A model generated the notes under the pieces. The model worked only from the letters and a program-made list of their open reading frames with translations. It ran no database searches and was not told where the DNA came from. Source: Candidatus Cloacimonadota bacterium (GTDB lineage Bacteria; Cloacimonadota; Cloacimonadia; Cloacimonadales; Cloacimonadaceae). From it: 9,761 nt of DNA. Positions within the stretch are counted from its first letter, which is position 1. Every line of letters starts with the position of its first letter. A program made the translations under genes and the position numbers. The stretch is taken from NCBI GenBank assembly GCA_017995495.1, contig JAGOIS010000042.1, positions 1 to 9,761 of the forward strand, in the 5' to 3' direction. Positions 1 through 6,170 of the stretch are shown here, in pieces.

Positions 1-11
1 GCGGATTTCAC

Positions 12-40
12 TTGACAGATAGGCCCCGCAAAAATGGCAT
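12..40 (+). promoter_or_regulatory. Putative promoter of the GNAT-holB-murJ-uvrC operon
   Basis: A perfect TTGACA (-35 consensus) lies at 12-17, within CTTGACAGATAGGCCCCG. At the usual 17-nt spacing the -10 would be TGGCAT (35-40), only 3/6 to TATAAT. A better-looking TATCTC begins at 40 but is 22 nt away. The same 18-nt element recurs with two mismatches before the first TetR gene (5275-5292), which argues that it is functional. The rest of 1-96 holds no gene. The role as promoter is inferred. Confidence 0.4.
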
Positions 41-96
41 ATCTCATCAAATAGAATTCGGACAAGGTCCCAAGCAGAGAGTAGCAGGAGAAGACC

Positions 97-684
97 ATGA
101 AATATTTCAAGAAGCTGAGCGGTGACAAATGTTACCTGTCGCCGATCTCGCTGGATGACGCGGAGCGCTTCACCGAGTGGGTGAACGATATGGAGATGGG
201 GTTGTTCATGCTGTTTTCCACGGACGTCTTCGACCTGGACAAGGAACGCGAGCTCCTCATGCAGATCAGGCGGAACAATGTGTCCTTCGCCATTGTGGAA
301 AAGGCCACGGACGAGGCGATCGGCATCTGCGGGTTGGTGAATGTTGACATGGTGCATCGCCATGCCAACTTTGGCATCTTCATCGGCGACAAGGCCTGGT
401 GGAACAAAGGCATCGGCACTGAGGCCACCCAACTCATCCTGGACCACGCTTTCAACAATCTGAACCTGAACAACGTCAGCCTGGAGGTTTACGCGTTCAA
501 CCAGCGCGCCATCAGCTGTTACGAGAAGGTGGGCTTCAAATTTGCGGGCCGGCGCCGCAAGTTCATTTTCAAGGCCGGTTCGTTTCACGACGTTTTGATC
601 TACGACATCCTGGCGGAGGAGTTTTCCAGCCCCCGGGTGAAGGACATCTTTGCCCGCGCGACAGGCAAAGACAACAGCCAATAA
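97..684 (+). CDS. GNAT-family N-acetyltransferase (RimJ/RimL/SpeG-like)
   Basis: Predicted cytoplasmic acetyl-CoA-dependent N-acetyltransferase of 195 residues, a normal length for the RimJ/RimL branch (GNAT_3 type). The acetyl-CoA loop is visible as WWNKGIGTEA (101-110), after the beta-strand NFGIFIGD (91-98). It is followed by NVSLEVYAFNQRAISCYEKV (126-145) and then GF (146-147), the typical motif B with the conserved Asn and Tyr. A basic patch GRRRKF follows (151-156). The acceptor cannot be read from sequence: ribosomal protein N-terminus, polyamine, amino sugar or other. The start is well supported: AGGAGA at 86-91 sits 5 nt upstream, and an in-frame TAG at 82-84 excludes an earlier start. 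Its stop lies 3 nt before holB, so it is probably the first gene of that operon. No functional link to replication is evident. Confidence 0.88.
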   Translation: MKYFKKLSGDKCYLSPISLDDAERFTEWVNDMEMGLFMLFSTDVFDLDKERELLMQIRRNNVSFAIVEKATDEAIGICGLVNVDMVHRHANFGIFIGDKAWWNKGIGTEATQLILDHAFNNLNLNNVSLEVYAFNQRAISCYEKVGFKFAGRRRKFIFKAGSFHDVLIYDILAEEFSSPRVKDIFARATGKDNSQ

Positions 685-687
685 CAG

Positions 688-1818
688 ATGTTCCGCGAGA
701 TCAAAGGCCAGTCCAGCGCCCTGCAGATCCTGAAGCTGGCCATGGACAACGACCGGATCGCCCAAGCCTATCTTTTCCACGGCAGCGGCGGCGTGGGCAA
801 ATTCACCACGGCGCTTTACTTTGGCATGGCGTTGAATTGCCTTTCCAAAAGTGAATTCCGACCCTGCGGGGTATGCTCCTCCTGCCGCAAGTTTCTGGCG
901 CTGGACCATCCCGACCTGCTCTACATCTTCCCCACTCCCAATCTGGGCCTCAACCTGGATGGCGAGATCACCAAGACCGATTTCAAAAAGGAATACCAGG
1001 GCTACATCCGCAGCAAGATCGACACTCCCTGGGAGGACTACCAGTTCAGCTCCAACATCATGATCCGCGTGGAAAGCATCAACTGGCTGATCAAACGGCT
1101 CAGCCTTTCCGCCTATGAGGCCTCCCACCGCGTGTGCATCATCGAAGATGCCGACCAAATGAACATCCCCACCTCCAACGCCTTCCTCAAGACCCTGGAA
1201 GAACCGCCTCCCTCCACGGTGATCATCCTGATCACCAACAACCCTTCCCAACTGCTGCCCACAGTGGTTTCGCGCTGCCAACCAGTGCGCTTCCAGGCTG
1301 TGACCCCGCGCGTGATCGAAGGCATCCTGCGAGACCGCTTCAATGCCCCCCAGGAACTCGCCCGCACCGCCTCCCACATCGCCGACGGCAGCGTGAAACG
1401 CGCCATCCACTTTGCCCAAAACGAGTCCTCGGAACTGCGTGAACGGGCTTTCGAGATCCTGGAGCTCGCCGCCGCGGGCAGGGACCTGGCCCATTTCCGC
1501 TCGTTGCAGGGGCAGACTCGTAAATTCACGGCGGAAAACGCGATCGAGATCCTGCGCTACAGCAGCCTGTTCGCCGGGGATCTGAATCTGGTGGAGGACT
1601 CCCCGGACGAGGTGGTGAACGTGGACAAGAGGGAATTTCTGCGCTCCGCGCGGCAAAGGCTGGAGCTGGTGGACCCGGCTGATTTTACGGACCGGGTGAT
1701 CAACTTTGTGCTCCTGATGGAGGATCAGATCCGCAAACTCCGTGGCAACGCCAATCTGCAGCTGGTGATGCTCAATCTCTACTTCGAGTGGAAGAAGCTG
1801 CTCCAGGGGCTGATATGA
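688..1818 (+). CDS. holB: DNA polymerase III subunit delta' (clamp loader)
   Basis: AAA+ clamp-loader subunit of 376 residues that would work with DnaX and delta to load the beta sliding clamp. Visible in order: N-terminal helix MFREIKGQSSALQILKLA; P-loop-like GSGGVGKFT (32-40); a four-cysteine zinc module at C51, C60, C63 and C66; a Walker-B-like strand VCIIEDADQMN (149-159); NAFLKTLEEPP (164-174); and the SRC motif (195-197). The residue after the P-loop lysine is Phe39, not Ser/Thr, so ATP hydrolysis is probably lost, as is common for delta'. About 45 extra residues (85-130) lie between the zinc module and the next AAA+ strand, which explains the length above the ~334 residues of the E. 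coli protein. The C-terminal half is helical, as for the collar domain. No strong ribosome site is seen; translation is probably coupled to the upstream stop 3 nt away. DnaX is a less likely alternative because the P-loop is degenerate and no DnaX-type C-terminus follows. Confidence 0.9.
   Translation: MFREIKGQSSALQILKLAMDNDRIAQAYLFHGSGGVGKFTTALYFGMALNCLSKSEFRPCGVCSSCRKFLALDHPDLLYIFPTPNLGLNLDGEITKTDFKKEYQGYIRSKIDTPWEDYQFSSNIMIRVESINWLIKRLSLSAYEASHRVCIIEDADQMNIPTSNAFLKTLEEPPPSTVIILITNNPSQLLPTVVSRCQPVRFQAVTPRVIEGILRDRFNAPQELARTASHIADGSVKRAIHFAQNESSELRERAFEILELAAAGRDLAHFRSLQGQTRKFTAENAIEILRYSSLFAGDLNLVEDSPDEVVNVDKREFLRSARQRLELVDPADFTDRVINFVLLMEDQIRKLRGNANLQLVMLNLYFEWKKLLQGLI
1805..1809 (+). promoter_or_regulatory. 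Ribosome binding site deciding the murJ start
   Basis: AGGGG ends 5 nt before ATG 1815. It supports the start that overlaps the holB stop as ATGA, rather than the in-frame ATG 27 nt upstream at 1788, which lies inside holB and lacks such a site. Confidence 0.7.
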
Positions 1819-3377
1819 GCGACAACAAACTGGTCCGCAACATCAGCGTGATGTCCTTCGCCATCTTCCTGAGCAGGATCATGGGGCTGATCCGCGACCA
1901 ATTGATGGCCTTCTGTTTTGGCACCACCTTCCTCAACGACGCCTTCGTGGTGGGCTACAAGATCCCGAACCTGCTGCGTTCGCTGTTTGGGGAGGGGGCG
2001 CTATCGGCGTCCTTTGTGCCCATCTACAACGAGATCGGCATCAGGGAAGACCGCAAAACCCAGATCAACTTCGCCCTGCAGGTGCTGGGCATCCTCTCTT
2101 CGTTTTTGCTATCGCTAACCGTGATCGGGATCATCTTCGCGCCCTGGATCGTGAAGCTGCTCTATCCCGGCCTGGCGCCCCAAACCTACCGCCTGGCTGT
2201 GCTGCTCACCCGCATCATGTTTCCCTATCTGTTCTGGATCGGCCTTTCCTCCACCATGATCGCCATCCTCAATTCCCACGAACGCTTTTTCATGACCGGC
2301 CTCTCCTCCGCGCTGCTGAACCTGGGCATGATCCTCAGCATGGTGATCCCCCGCTTCGTTTTCAAGCTTCAGGGCGAAGAGCTGATCCGCTGGGCTGCCT
2401 GGGGTGTCTTCGGGGGCGGCTTTTTGCAGACGGTCATCAATTTCCCGTACCTGAAACAGTTCGGATATCCTTTCAAACTCTTCGTGCGCTTCGGCGGCGA
2501 GGCCCTGAAAACCATGTGGTCCCGCTTTGTGCCTTCCCTGATCGGAGTGGGCATCCGGGAGATCAATCTGGTGACGGACAGCCTGATGGCCTCTTTCCTG
2601 GCCGTGGGCAGCATTTCCGCCCTGGAATACGGATACCGGCTCTTCCAGTTTCCCCTGGGCATGTTCGCCATCTCCACCGGCATGGTGCTGCTGCCCACAT
2701 ATTCGAAGCTGATGACCGTGGGGGACTATCCTGAGCTGTCCAAAAACCTGCGGATCGCGGCGGTGAACCTCACCTACCTGATGCTGCCGATCACCACCCT
2801 GATCATCGCTCTGGGCGGCGACCTCGTGCAGATCGTCTTCCAGCGCGGGGCCTTCGACGCCAAGGCCAGCCTCTGGACCCAGCAGGCGCTGCTCTATTAC
2901 AGCCTGGGGCTCATCTTTTTCAGCTTCAACCAAACCCTCACCCCGCTTTTCTATGCCAACAAGGACACCCGTACCCCGGTGCGCATCGCCGCGGGCATGG
3001 TGGGCCTGAACATCGTGCTCAATTTTATCCTCATGCAGTTCATGCAGCACCGCGGACTGGCCCTGGCGACCTCGCTGACCGCGATGGCCAATTTCAGCCT
3101 CCTGCTGCACCTGCTCCGTAAAAAACTGCCCCAGGTCAACTTCGCGGGGATCCTGCCCAACATCCTCAAGACCGTGGGGATCTGCGCTGTGATGCTGGCG
3201 CTGCTGCTGCTGGCCAATCACTTCATCCACGCCGTGGGTTTTTGGCAGCTCATCCTCAAGGTGGCGGTGCTTTCCGGGGCCAGCATAGTGTTTTTCTACG
3301 CGATGGGGCTGCTGCTCAAGCTGGACTTTCTGGCTGAGGTCAGGGACCGCCTGTGGAACAGATTCCGCCGCAAATAG
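1815..3377 (+). CDS. murJ: Lipid II flippase MurJ (MviN family)
   Basis: Integral inner-membrane protein of 520 residues in the MOP/MATE-like fold, expected to have 14 transmembrane helices. It flips lipid II for peptidoglycan synthesis. The family signature is strong near the N-terminus: SRIMGLIRD, then LNDAFVVGYKIPNLLRSLFG (40-59) and EGALSASFVP. Arginines important in E. coli MurJ have clear counterparts: R21, R27 and R55 (E. coli R18, R24, R52), and R275 in YGYRLFQFP (E. coli R270). E60 matches the conserved Glu of the EGA motif. Long hydrophobic segments continue to a basic tail RDRLWNRFRRK. The start at 1815 overlaps the holB stop by 4 nt and has a good ribosome site. The uvrC start lies inside its 3' end. 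Such tight coupling suggests cotranslation with holB and uvrC. Length and motifs are complete, with no sign of damage. Confidence 0.95.
   Translation: MSDNKLVRNISVMSFAIFLSRIMGLIRDQLMAFCFGTTFLNDAFVVGYKIPNLLRSLFGEGALSASFVPIYNEIGIREDRKTQINFALQVLGILSSFLLSLTVIGIIFAPWIVKLLYPGLAPQTYRLAVLLTRIMFPYLFWIGLSSTMIAILNSHERFFMTGLSSALLNLGMILSMVIPRFVFKLQGEELIRWAAWGVFGGGFLQTVINFPYLKQFGYPFKLFVRFGGEALKTMWSRFVPSLIGVGIREINLVTDSLMASFLAVGSISALEYGYRLFQFPLGMFAISTGMVLLPTYSKLMTVGDYPELSKNLRIAAVNLTYLMLPITTLIIALGGDLVQIVFQRGAFDAKASLWTQQALLYYSLGLIFFSFNQTLTPLFYANKDTRTPVRIAAGMVGLNIVLNFILMQFMQHRGLALATSLTAMANFSLLLHLLRKKLPQVNFAGILPNILKTVGICAVMLALLLLANHFIHAVGFWQLILKVAVLSGASIVFFYAMGLLLKLDFLAEVRDRLWNRFRRK
3342..3346 (+). promoter_or_regulatory. 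Ribosome binding site for the GTG start of uvrC
   Basis: AGGGA inside the murJ coding end, 6 nt before GTG 3353. It supports this GTG. No ATG occurs in this frame before the GIY-YIG domain, whose first motif begins only about 20 residues later. Confidence 0.55.
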
Positions 3378-5164
3378 AGCAAAAACTCCACCTCCTCCCG
3401 AAGCAGCCGGGGATCTACATCTGGAAGGACGCGGCAGGCGAAGTGATCTATGTGGGCAAGGCCCGTTCCCTGAAAAACCGCATCAAAAGCTACCTGAGCA
3501 ATTCGCCCAAGGACAGCAAGACCGAGCAGCTCGTGAGCCACATCCAGGACCTCGACTACATCATCACCCTCTCCGAACACGACGCCTTCATCCTCGAAGC
3601 CAACCTCATCCGCCGCCATCAGCCCAAATACAACATCCTCCTCAAGGACGACAAACGCTACCCCTTTGTGAAGATCACCCTCGGGGAACCCTGGCCGCGC
3701 ATCATGGTCACCCGCGACCTGGTGAAGGATGGCTCCCGCTATTTCGGACCTTTCACGGACGCCAAATCGCTGCGCTTCACCCTGCGCAATTTCGAGTGGA
3801 TCTTCCCCATCCGCACCTGTTCACGCCAGATCCCGGCCGATCGCGTGCGCTACAAACAGGCCTGCATCAACCTCCAACTGGGCAAATGCCCCGCCCCCTG
3901 CATCGGAGCTGTGTCCCAAGCCGAATACCTGCGCGTGGTGAAGCGCCAGATGAGCTTTTTCGAGGGACGCCACCAGGAGGTGCTGGATGAATTGCGCGCG
4001 GAGATGAACGAGCAGTCCGAAACCCTCAATTTTGAGCAGGCAGCCAAAACCCGCGACCGCATCATCGCCATCGAACGCATCCAGAAACGCCAGGTGGTCT
4101 ATTCCCCGGACGCGCGCAACACAGATGTGATCGGCTTCTATCAGGAGGAGAACATCGCCGTCTGCACGGTGCTGAGGATCATGAGCGGCATGGTCGTCAA
4201 CCGGGAGGACTATCCCCTCACCAACGTGCAAAACGACGCTCCGGAAGAGATCCTGGCCGCCTTTGTCAAGCTTTACTACACCCAACGGGAGGAACTGCCG
4301 GACGAGGTGCTCCTACCCCTGGAACCCTCCGAATTTGAGGAGCTGAACCTCTGGCTGAAAGGCAAACTCAGCCTTCCCCAGCGAGGTGAGAAAAGCAGGC
4401 TGCTCGCCATGGCCAAGCGCAACGCCTTCCAACTGATCGAGGAACGTAAACTGGCCCATATCCGCCGTGCCAACCGCACCGTCTTCCCCATCCAGGAATT
4501 GAAGGAAAAACTCGCCCTGCCCCGGCTTCCCCGCAAGATGGTCTGTATGGACATTTCCACCATCCAGGGCACGGACACGGTTTCCTCCGCCGTCTTTTTC
4601 GAGAACGGCAAGGCCAAAAAGAAATCCTACCGCCACTTCATCATCCGCAGCATCGACACCCAGAATGACTACGCCGCCCTGCAGGAAACACTCACGCGCT
4701 TCCTGGGAGAAACCGCCAAAGACGAATCCATGCTGCCCGACCTGATCATCATCGACGGCGGCAAAGGCCAGCTCGCGGCCTGCAAAGAGATCCTCGACGC
4801 CTCCGCCCACCCGGAGATACCTTTGATATCCCTGGCCAAGCGCGCCGAGGAGATCTTCCTGCCCGGACGCTCTGAATCCATCATCCTGCCCCGCTCCTCC
4901 TCCTCGCTGCGCCTGATCACCAGGGTCCGCGACGAAGCCCACCGCTTCGCCATCAATTTCCACCGCGCCCGCCGCTCCAAACGCACCCTGCTTAGCGAAT
5001 TGGAGGACATCCCCGGGGTGGGCGAACAGACCAAATTCCTGCTGCTCAAGGAACTGGGCTCCGTGGAGGCGATCAAGGCCGCCAGCCCGGAAGAACTGAT
5101 GCAGGTCAAAGGCATTGGCGAGAAGACCGCCCTGCAGATTTTCGGGCATTATCATTCCACATAA
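3353..5164 (+). CDS. uvrC: UvrABC excinuclease subunit C
   Basis: Nucleotide excision repair nuclease of 603 residues that makes the 3' and 5' incisions around lesions after UvrA/UvrB loading. Domains in order: a GIY-YIG nuclease at the N-terminus (GIY 20-22, YVG 33-35, catalytic Glu82 in FILEAN); four cysteines C156, C171, C179 and C183 in the IRTC...GKCPAPCIG region, the family's metal/iron-sulfur site; a UVR motif that contacts UvrB around 203-240; and an RNase H-like nuclease with D400 (MDIS), D468 (IIDGGKGQ) and H530 (RDEAHRF), matching the D-D-H triad of Thermotoga UvrC. Tandem helix-hairpin-helix motifs finish the protein (about 546-600; IPGVGE and VKGIGE). All catalytic residues are present. 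Translation begins at GTG, overlapping murJ by 25 nt, in the family's normal N-terminal position. It is the last gene of the left operon. No T-rich terminator hairpin was found after its stop. Confidence 0.96.
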   Translation: MEQIPPQIEQKLHLLPKQPGIYIWKDAAGEVIYVGKARSLKNRIKSYLSNSPKDSKTEQLVSHIQDLDYIITLSEHDAFILEANLIRRHQPKYNILLKDDKRYPFVKITLGEPWPRIMVTRDLVKDGSRYFGPFTDAKSLRFTLRNFEWIFPIRTCSRQIPADRVRYKQACINLQLGKCPAPCIGAVSQAEYLRVVKRQMSFFEGRHQEVLDELRAEMNEQSETLNFEQAAKTRDRIIAIERIQKRQVVYSPDARNTDVIGFYQEENIAVCTVLRIMSGMVVNREDYPLTNVQNDAPEEILAAFVKLYYTQREELPDEVLLPLEPSEFEELNLWLKGKLSLPQRGEKSRLLAMAKRNAFQLIEERKLAHIRRANRTVFPIQELKEKLALPRLPRKMVCMDISTIQGTDTVSSAVFFENGKAKKKSYRHFIIRSIDTQNDYAALQETLTRFLGETAKDESMLPDLIIIDGGKGQLAACKEILDASAHPEIPLISLAKRAEEIFLPGRSESIILPRSSSSLRLITRVRDEAHRFAINFHRARRSKRTLLSELEDIPGVGEQTKFLLLKELGSVEAIKAASPEELMQVKGIGEKTALQIFGHYHST

Positions 5165-5275
5165 ACCCTGTTTAAGTTCGCTAAATAATTCTAAATTTAT
5201 GACTTCATCCCGGCAGTATGGCGGGTCGGCAAACAACTGTCAAACAAGCAGTAAGGAAAACGGGCCGAAAACTCC

Positions 5276-5304
5276 TTGACAGATATGCCCTGTATCGATA
5301 CAGG
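5276..5304 (+). promoter_or_regulatory. Putative promoter of the first tetR gene
   Basis: Perfect TTGACA at 5276-5281. The hexamer at 17-nt spacing, TACAGG (5299-5304), is a weak -10 (3/6), but it coincides with the right half of the perfect palindrome at 5288-5305. A repressor bound there would cover spacer and -10. The intergenic stretch 5165-5345 is otherwise AT-rich early on and holds no gene that I can see. A 7-nt inverted copy of the box, CTGTCAA, lies at 5237-5243. Confidence 0.5.
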
Positions 5305-5305
5305 G
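5288..5305. promoter_or_regulatory. Perfect 18-bp palindrome, candidate TetR operator
   Basis: CCCTGTATCGATACAGGG is a gapless perfect inverted repeat (CCCTGTATC / GATACAGGG). It lies 6 nt after a TTGACA box and 40 nt before the start of a TetR-type regulator. Size, symmetry and position fit the usual operator of an autoregulated TetR repressor. The palindrome is seen directly. That it is bound by the adjacent regulator, or also by its paralog, is inferred. Confidence 0.75.
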
Positions 5306-5336
5306 TTTGGTATCCAAATATTAATGAGTGAATTGC

Positions 5337-5340
5337 GAGG
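5337..5340 (+). promoter_or_regulatory. Ribosome binding site deciding the first tetR start
   Basis: GAGG, within GCGAGG, lies 5 nt before ATG 5346. It favours this start over the in-frame GTG at 5328. The protein from 5346 begins MLQLYPK, exactly like the paralog. Confidence 0.65.
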
Positions 5341-5345
5341 TATCA

Positions 5346-5963
5346 ATGTTGCAATTATATCCCAAACCGAGAAAAAAATCGGTGATGCCCACCGATTTTA
5401 AAAATAAGATCCTCACTTCGGCGCAGAAGATCTTCGCGCAGAAAGGCTACGCGAAGTGCACCATGTCGGATGTGGCCATCCAGGCCAAGGTGGGCATCGG
5501 CACCCTCTACAACTATTTCAAGAGCAAGGACGAGATGCTGCAGCTCAGCATCCAGAAACTGGTGGAGGACGAGATCCACGGGATCGAAAAGGAAAGCGAC
5601 AAGATCACTGATCCGCTGGAAAAGATCCGCTACTTCTTCAACGAGCACTACGAACTGCTGAAAAGCAAGCCCCACATTGCCCGGCTGCTGCTCATCGAAC
5701 TGCGGCAAAGCGAAGGTTATTACAAACGCAACCCCTCCTACAATCCCCTGAACTATTACCTCAACTATTATACAAAGGTTTTTCAGGAAGCGATCAAACA
5801 GAAACGTTTGCGCAAGGTGGACGTCAAGGCCCTGGCCTACATGGTGGTCGGAACCCAGGAACTGATCTACCTCCAGTGGCTGATCCACGGCAAAGATATG
5901 GACGTCCAACAGATCTTCAACGGGTGGAAAGACATCCTCGAAACCGGCCTGAAACTCAAATAA
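5346..5963 (+). CDS. TetR/AcrR-family regulator, copy 1 (FadR/YsiA-like)
   Basis: One-component DNA-binding regulator of 205 residues. The N-terminal TetR domain spans about 17-65: FKNKILTSAQKIFAQKGYAK, then the helix-turn-helix TMSDVAIQAKVGIGTLYNYF (39-58) and KSKDEML. The C-terminal ligand and dimer domain is helical. Its IARLLLIELRQSEGYYKRNP (111-130) and GTQELIYLQWLIHGKD (169-184) recall Bacillus FadR/YsiA, a TetR protein responding to long-chain acyl-CoA; that resemblance is from memory and does not prove the ligand. The start was chosen by ribosome site and by alignment to the paralog at 6171, also exactly 205 residues. A perfect 18-bp palindrome in its own promoter suggests autorepression, and a terminator follows. 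An eleven-residue basic leader (MLQLYPKPRKK) precedes the HTH domain and is conserved in the paralog. Targets are unknown; the aminotransferase/ABC genes downstream are candidates. Confidence 0.9.
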   Translation: MLQLYPKPRKKSVMPTDFKNKILTSAQKIFAQKGYAKCTMSDVAIQAKVGIGTLYNYFKSKDEMLQLSIQKLVEDEIHGIEKESDKITDPLEKIRYFFNEHYELLKSKPHIARLLLIELRQSEGYYKRNPSYNPLNYYLNYYTKVFQEAIKQKRLRKVDVKALAYMVVGTQELIYLQWLIHGKDMDVQQIFNGWKDILETGLKLK

Positions 5964-5993
5964 GTCTTTCCCAGTATTGATCCGCGTAACCCA

Positions 5994-6020
5994 GGTCCGC
6001 CCCACCGGCGGGCTTTTTTT
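5994..6020 (+). terminator. Intrinsic terminator after the first tetR
   Basis: GC stem CCGCC (5997-6001) / GGCGG (6007-6011) with loop CCACC, extendable by U-G, G-C and G-U pairs to 5994 and 6014, followed by seven Ts (6014-6020). It starts 31 nt after the stop of copy 1 and separates it from copy 2, so the second regulator needs its own promoter. Confidence 0.82.
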
Positions 6021-6055
6021 GGGGAAACTCCCTGCGCTGTAGTCAATCCGGGCCC

Positions 6056-6072
6056 GTATCACAATGTTATAC
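6056..6072. promoter_or_regulatory. Imperfect 17-bp palindrome upstream of the second tetR
   Basis: GTATCACAATGTTATAC pairs GTAT/ATAC and ACA/TGT around a central A, with one mismatched pair. It is preceded by CCC, so the left side reads CCCGTATC, close to the CCCTGTATC half of the perfect palindrome at 5288-5305. It lies 32 nt upstream of the TTGACA at 6105. It could be a second or diverged operator; with one mismatch and AT-rich arms it could also be chance. Confidence 0.35.
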
Positions 6073-6104
6073 AAAAACTTGGGGGCCGTGGGTGAATATT
6101 TCTC

Positions 6105-6137
6105 TTGACAGGCGGGGTGTAAAATTGAAAGTGTAAT
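6105..6137 (+). promoter_or_regulatory. Putative promoter of the second tetR gene
   Basis: Perfect TTGACA at 6105-6110, within CTTGACAG as at the other two sites. The best -10-like hexamer is TGTAAT (6132-6137, 5/6), but the 21-nt spacing is longer than usual. At 17 nt the sequence is AAAGTG, a poor match. GTGTAA occurs twice (6117-6122 and 6131-6136), 14 nt apart. The remainder of 5964-6170 holds the terminator, one imperfect palindrome and no recognisable gene. Confidence 0.42.
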
Positions 6138-6157
6138 CCATAAACACAAAATAACAT

Positions 6158-6164
6158 GAGAGGA
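6158..6164 (+). promoter_or_regulatory. Ribosome binding site deciding the second tetR start
   Basis: GAGAGGA lies 6 nt before ATG 6171 and therefore supports it. The in-frame ATG at 6156 overlaps this site's upstream edge and has no site of its own. Confidence 0.75.
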
Positions 6165-6170
6165 AACAAC

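Noticed and set aside
2115..3230. Long minus-strand open frame (371 codons) opposite murJ
   Set aside because: Its product is rich in His, Gln, Asp and Gly with no domain pattern, and it lies fully opposite a clear MurJ. It is a by-product of GC-rich codon usage; the same holds for the minus-strand frames opposite uvrC, the tetR genes, the aminotransferase and both permeases.
5209..5225. CCCG/CGGG mini-hairpin after uvrC as terminator
   Set aside because: Only 4 bp of stem and no T tract; not enough to call.
5328..5345. GTG at 5328 as start of the first TetR
   Set aside because: It adds MNCEVS with no good ribosome site. ATG 5346 has GAGG 5 nt upstream and matches the paralog's N-terminus and length.
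6117..6136. GTGTAA direct repeats in the second tetR promoter as an activator site
   Set aside because: Six-base repeats 14 nt apart in an AT-rich spacer are easily chance, and no copy occurs in the other promoters.
6156..6170. ATG at 6156 as start of the second TetR
   Set aside because: No ribosome site precedes it, whereas GAGAGGA lies between it and ATG 6171 at ideal spacing.
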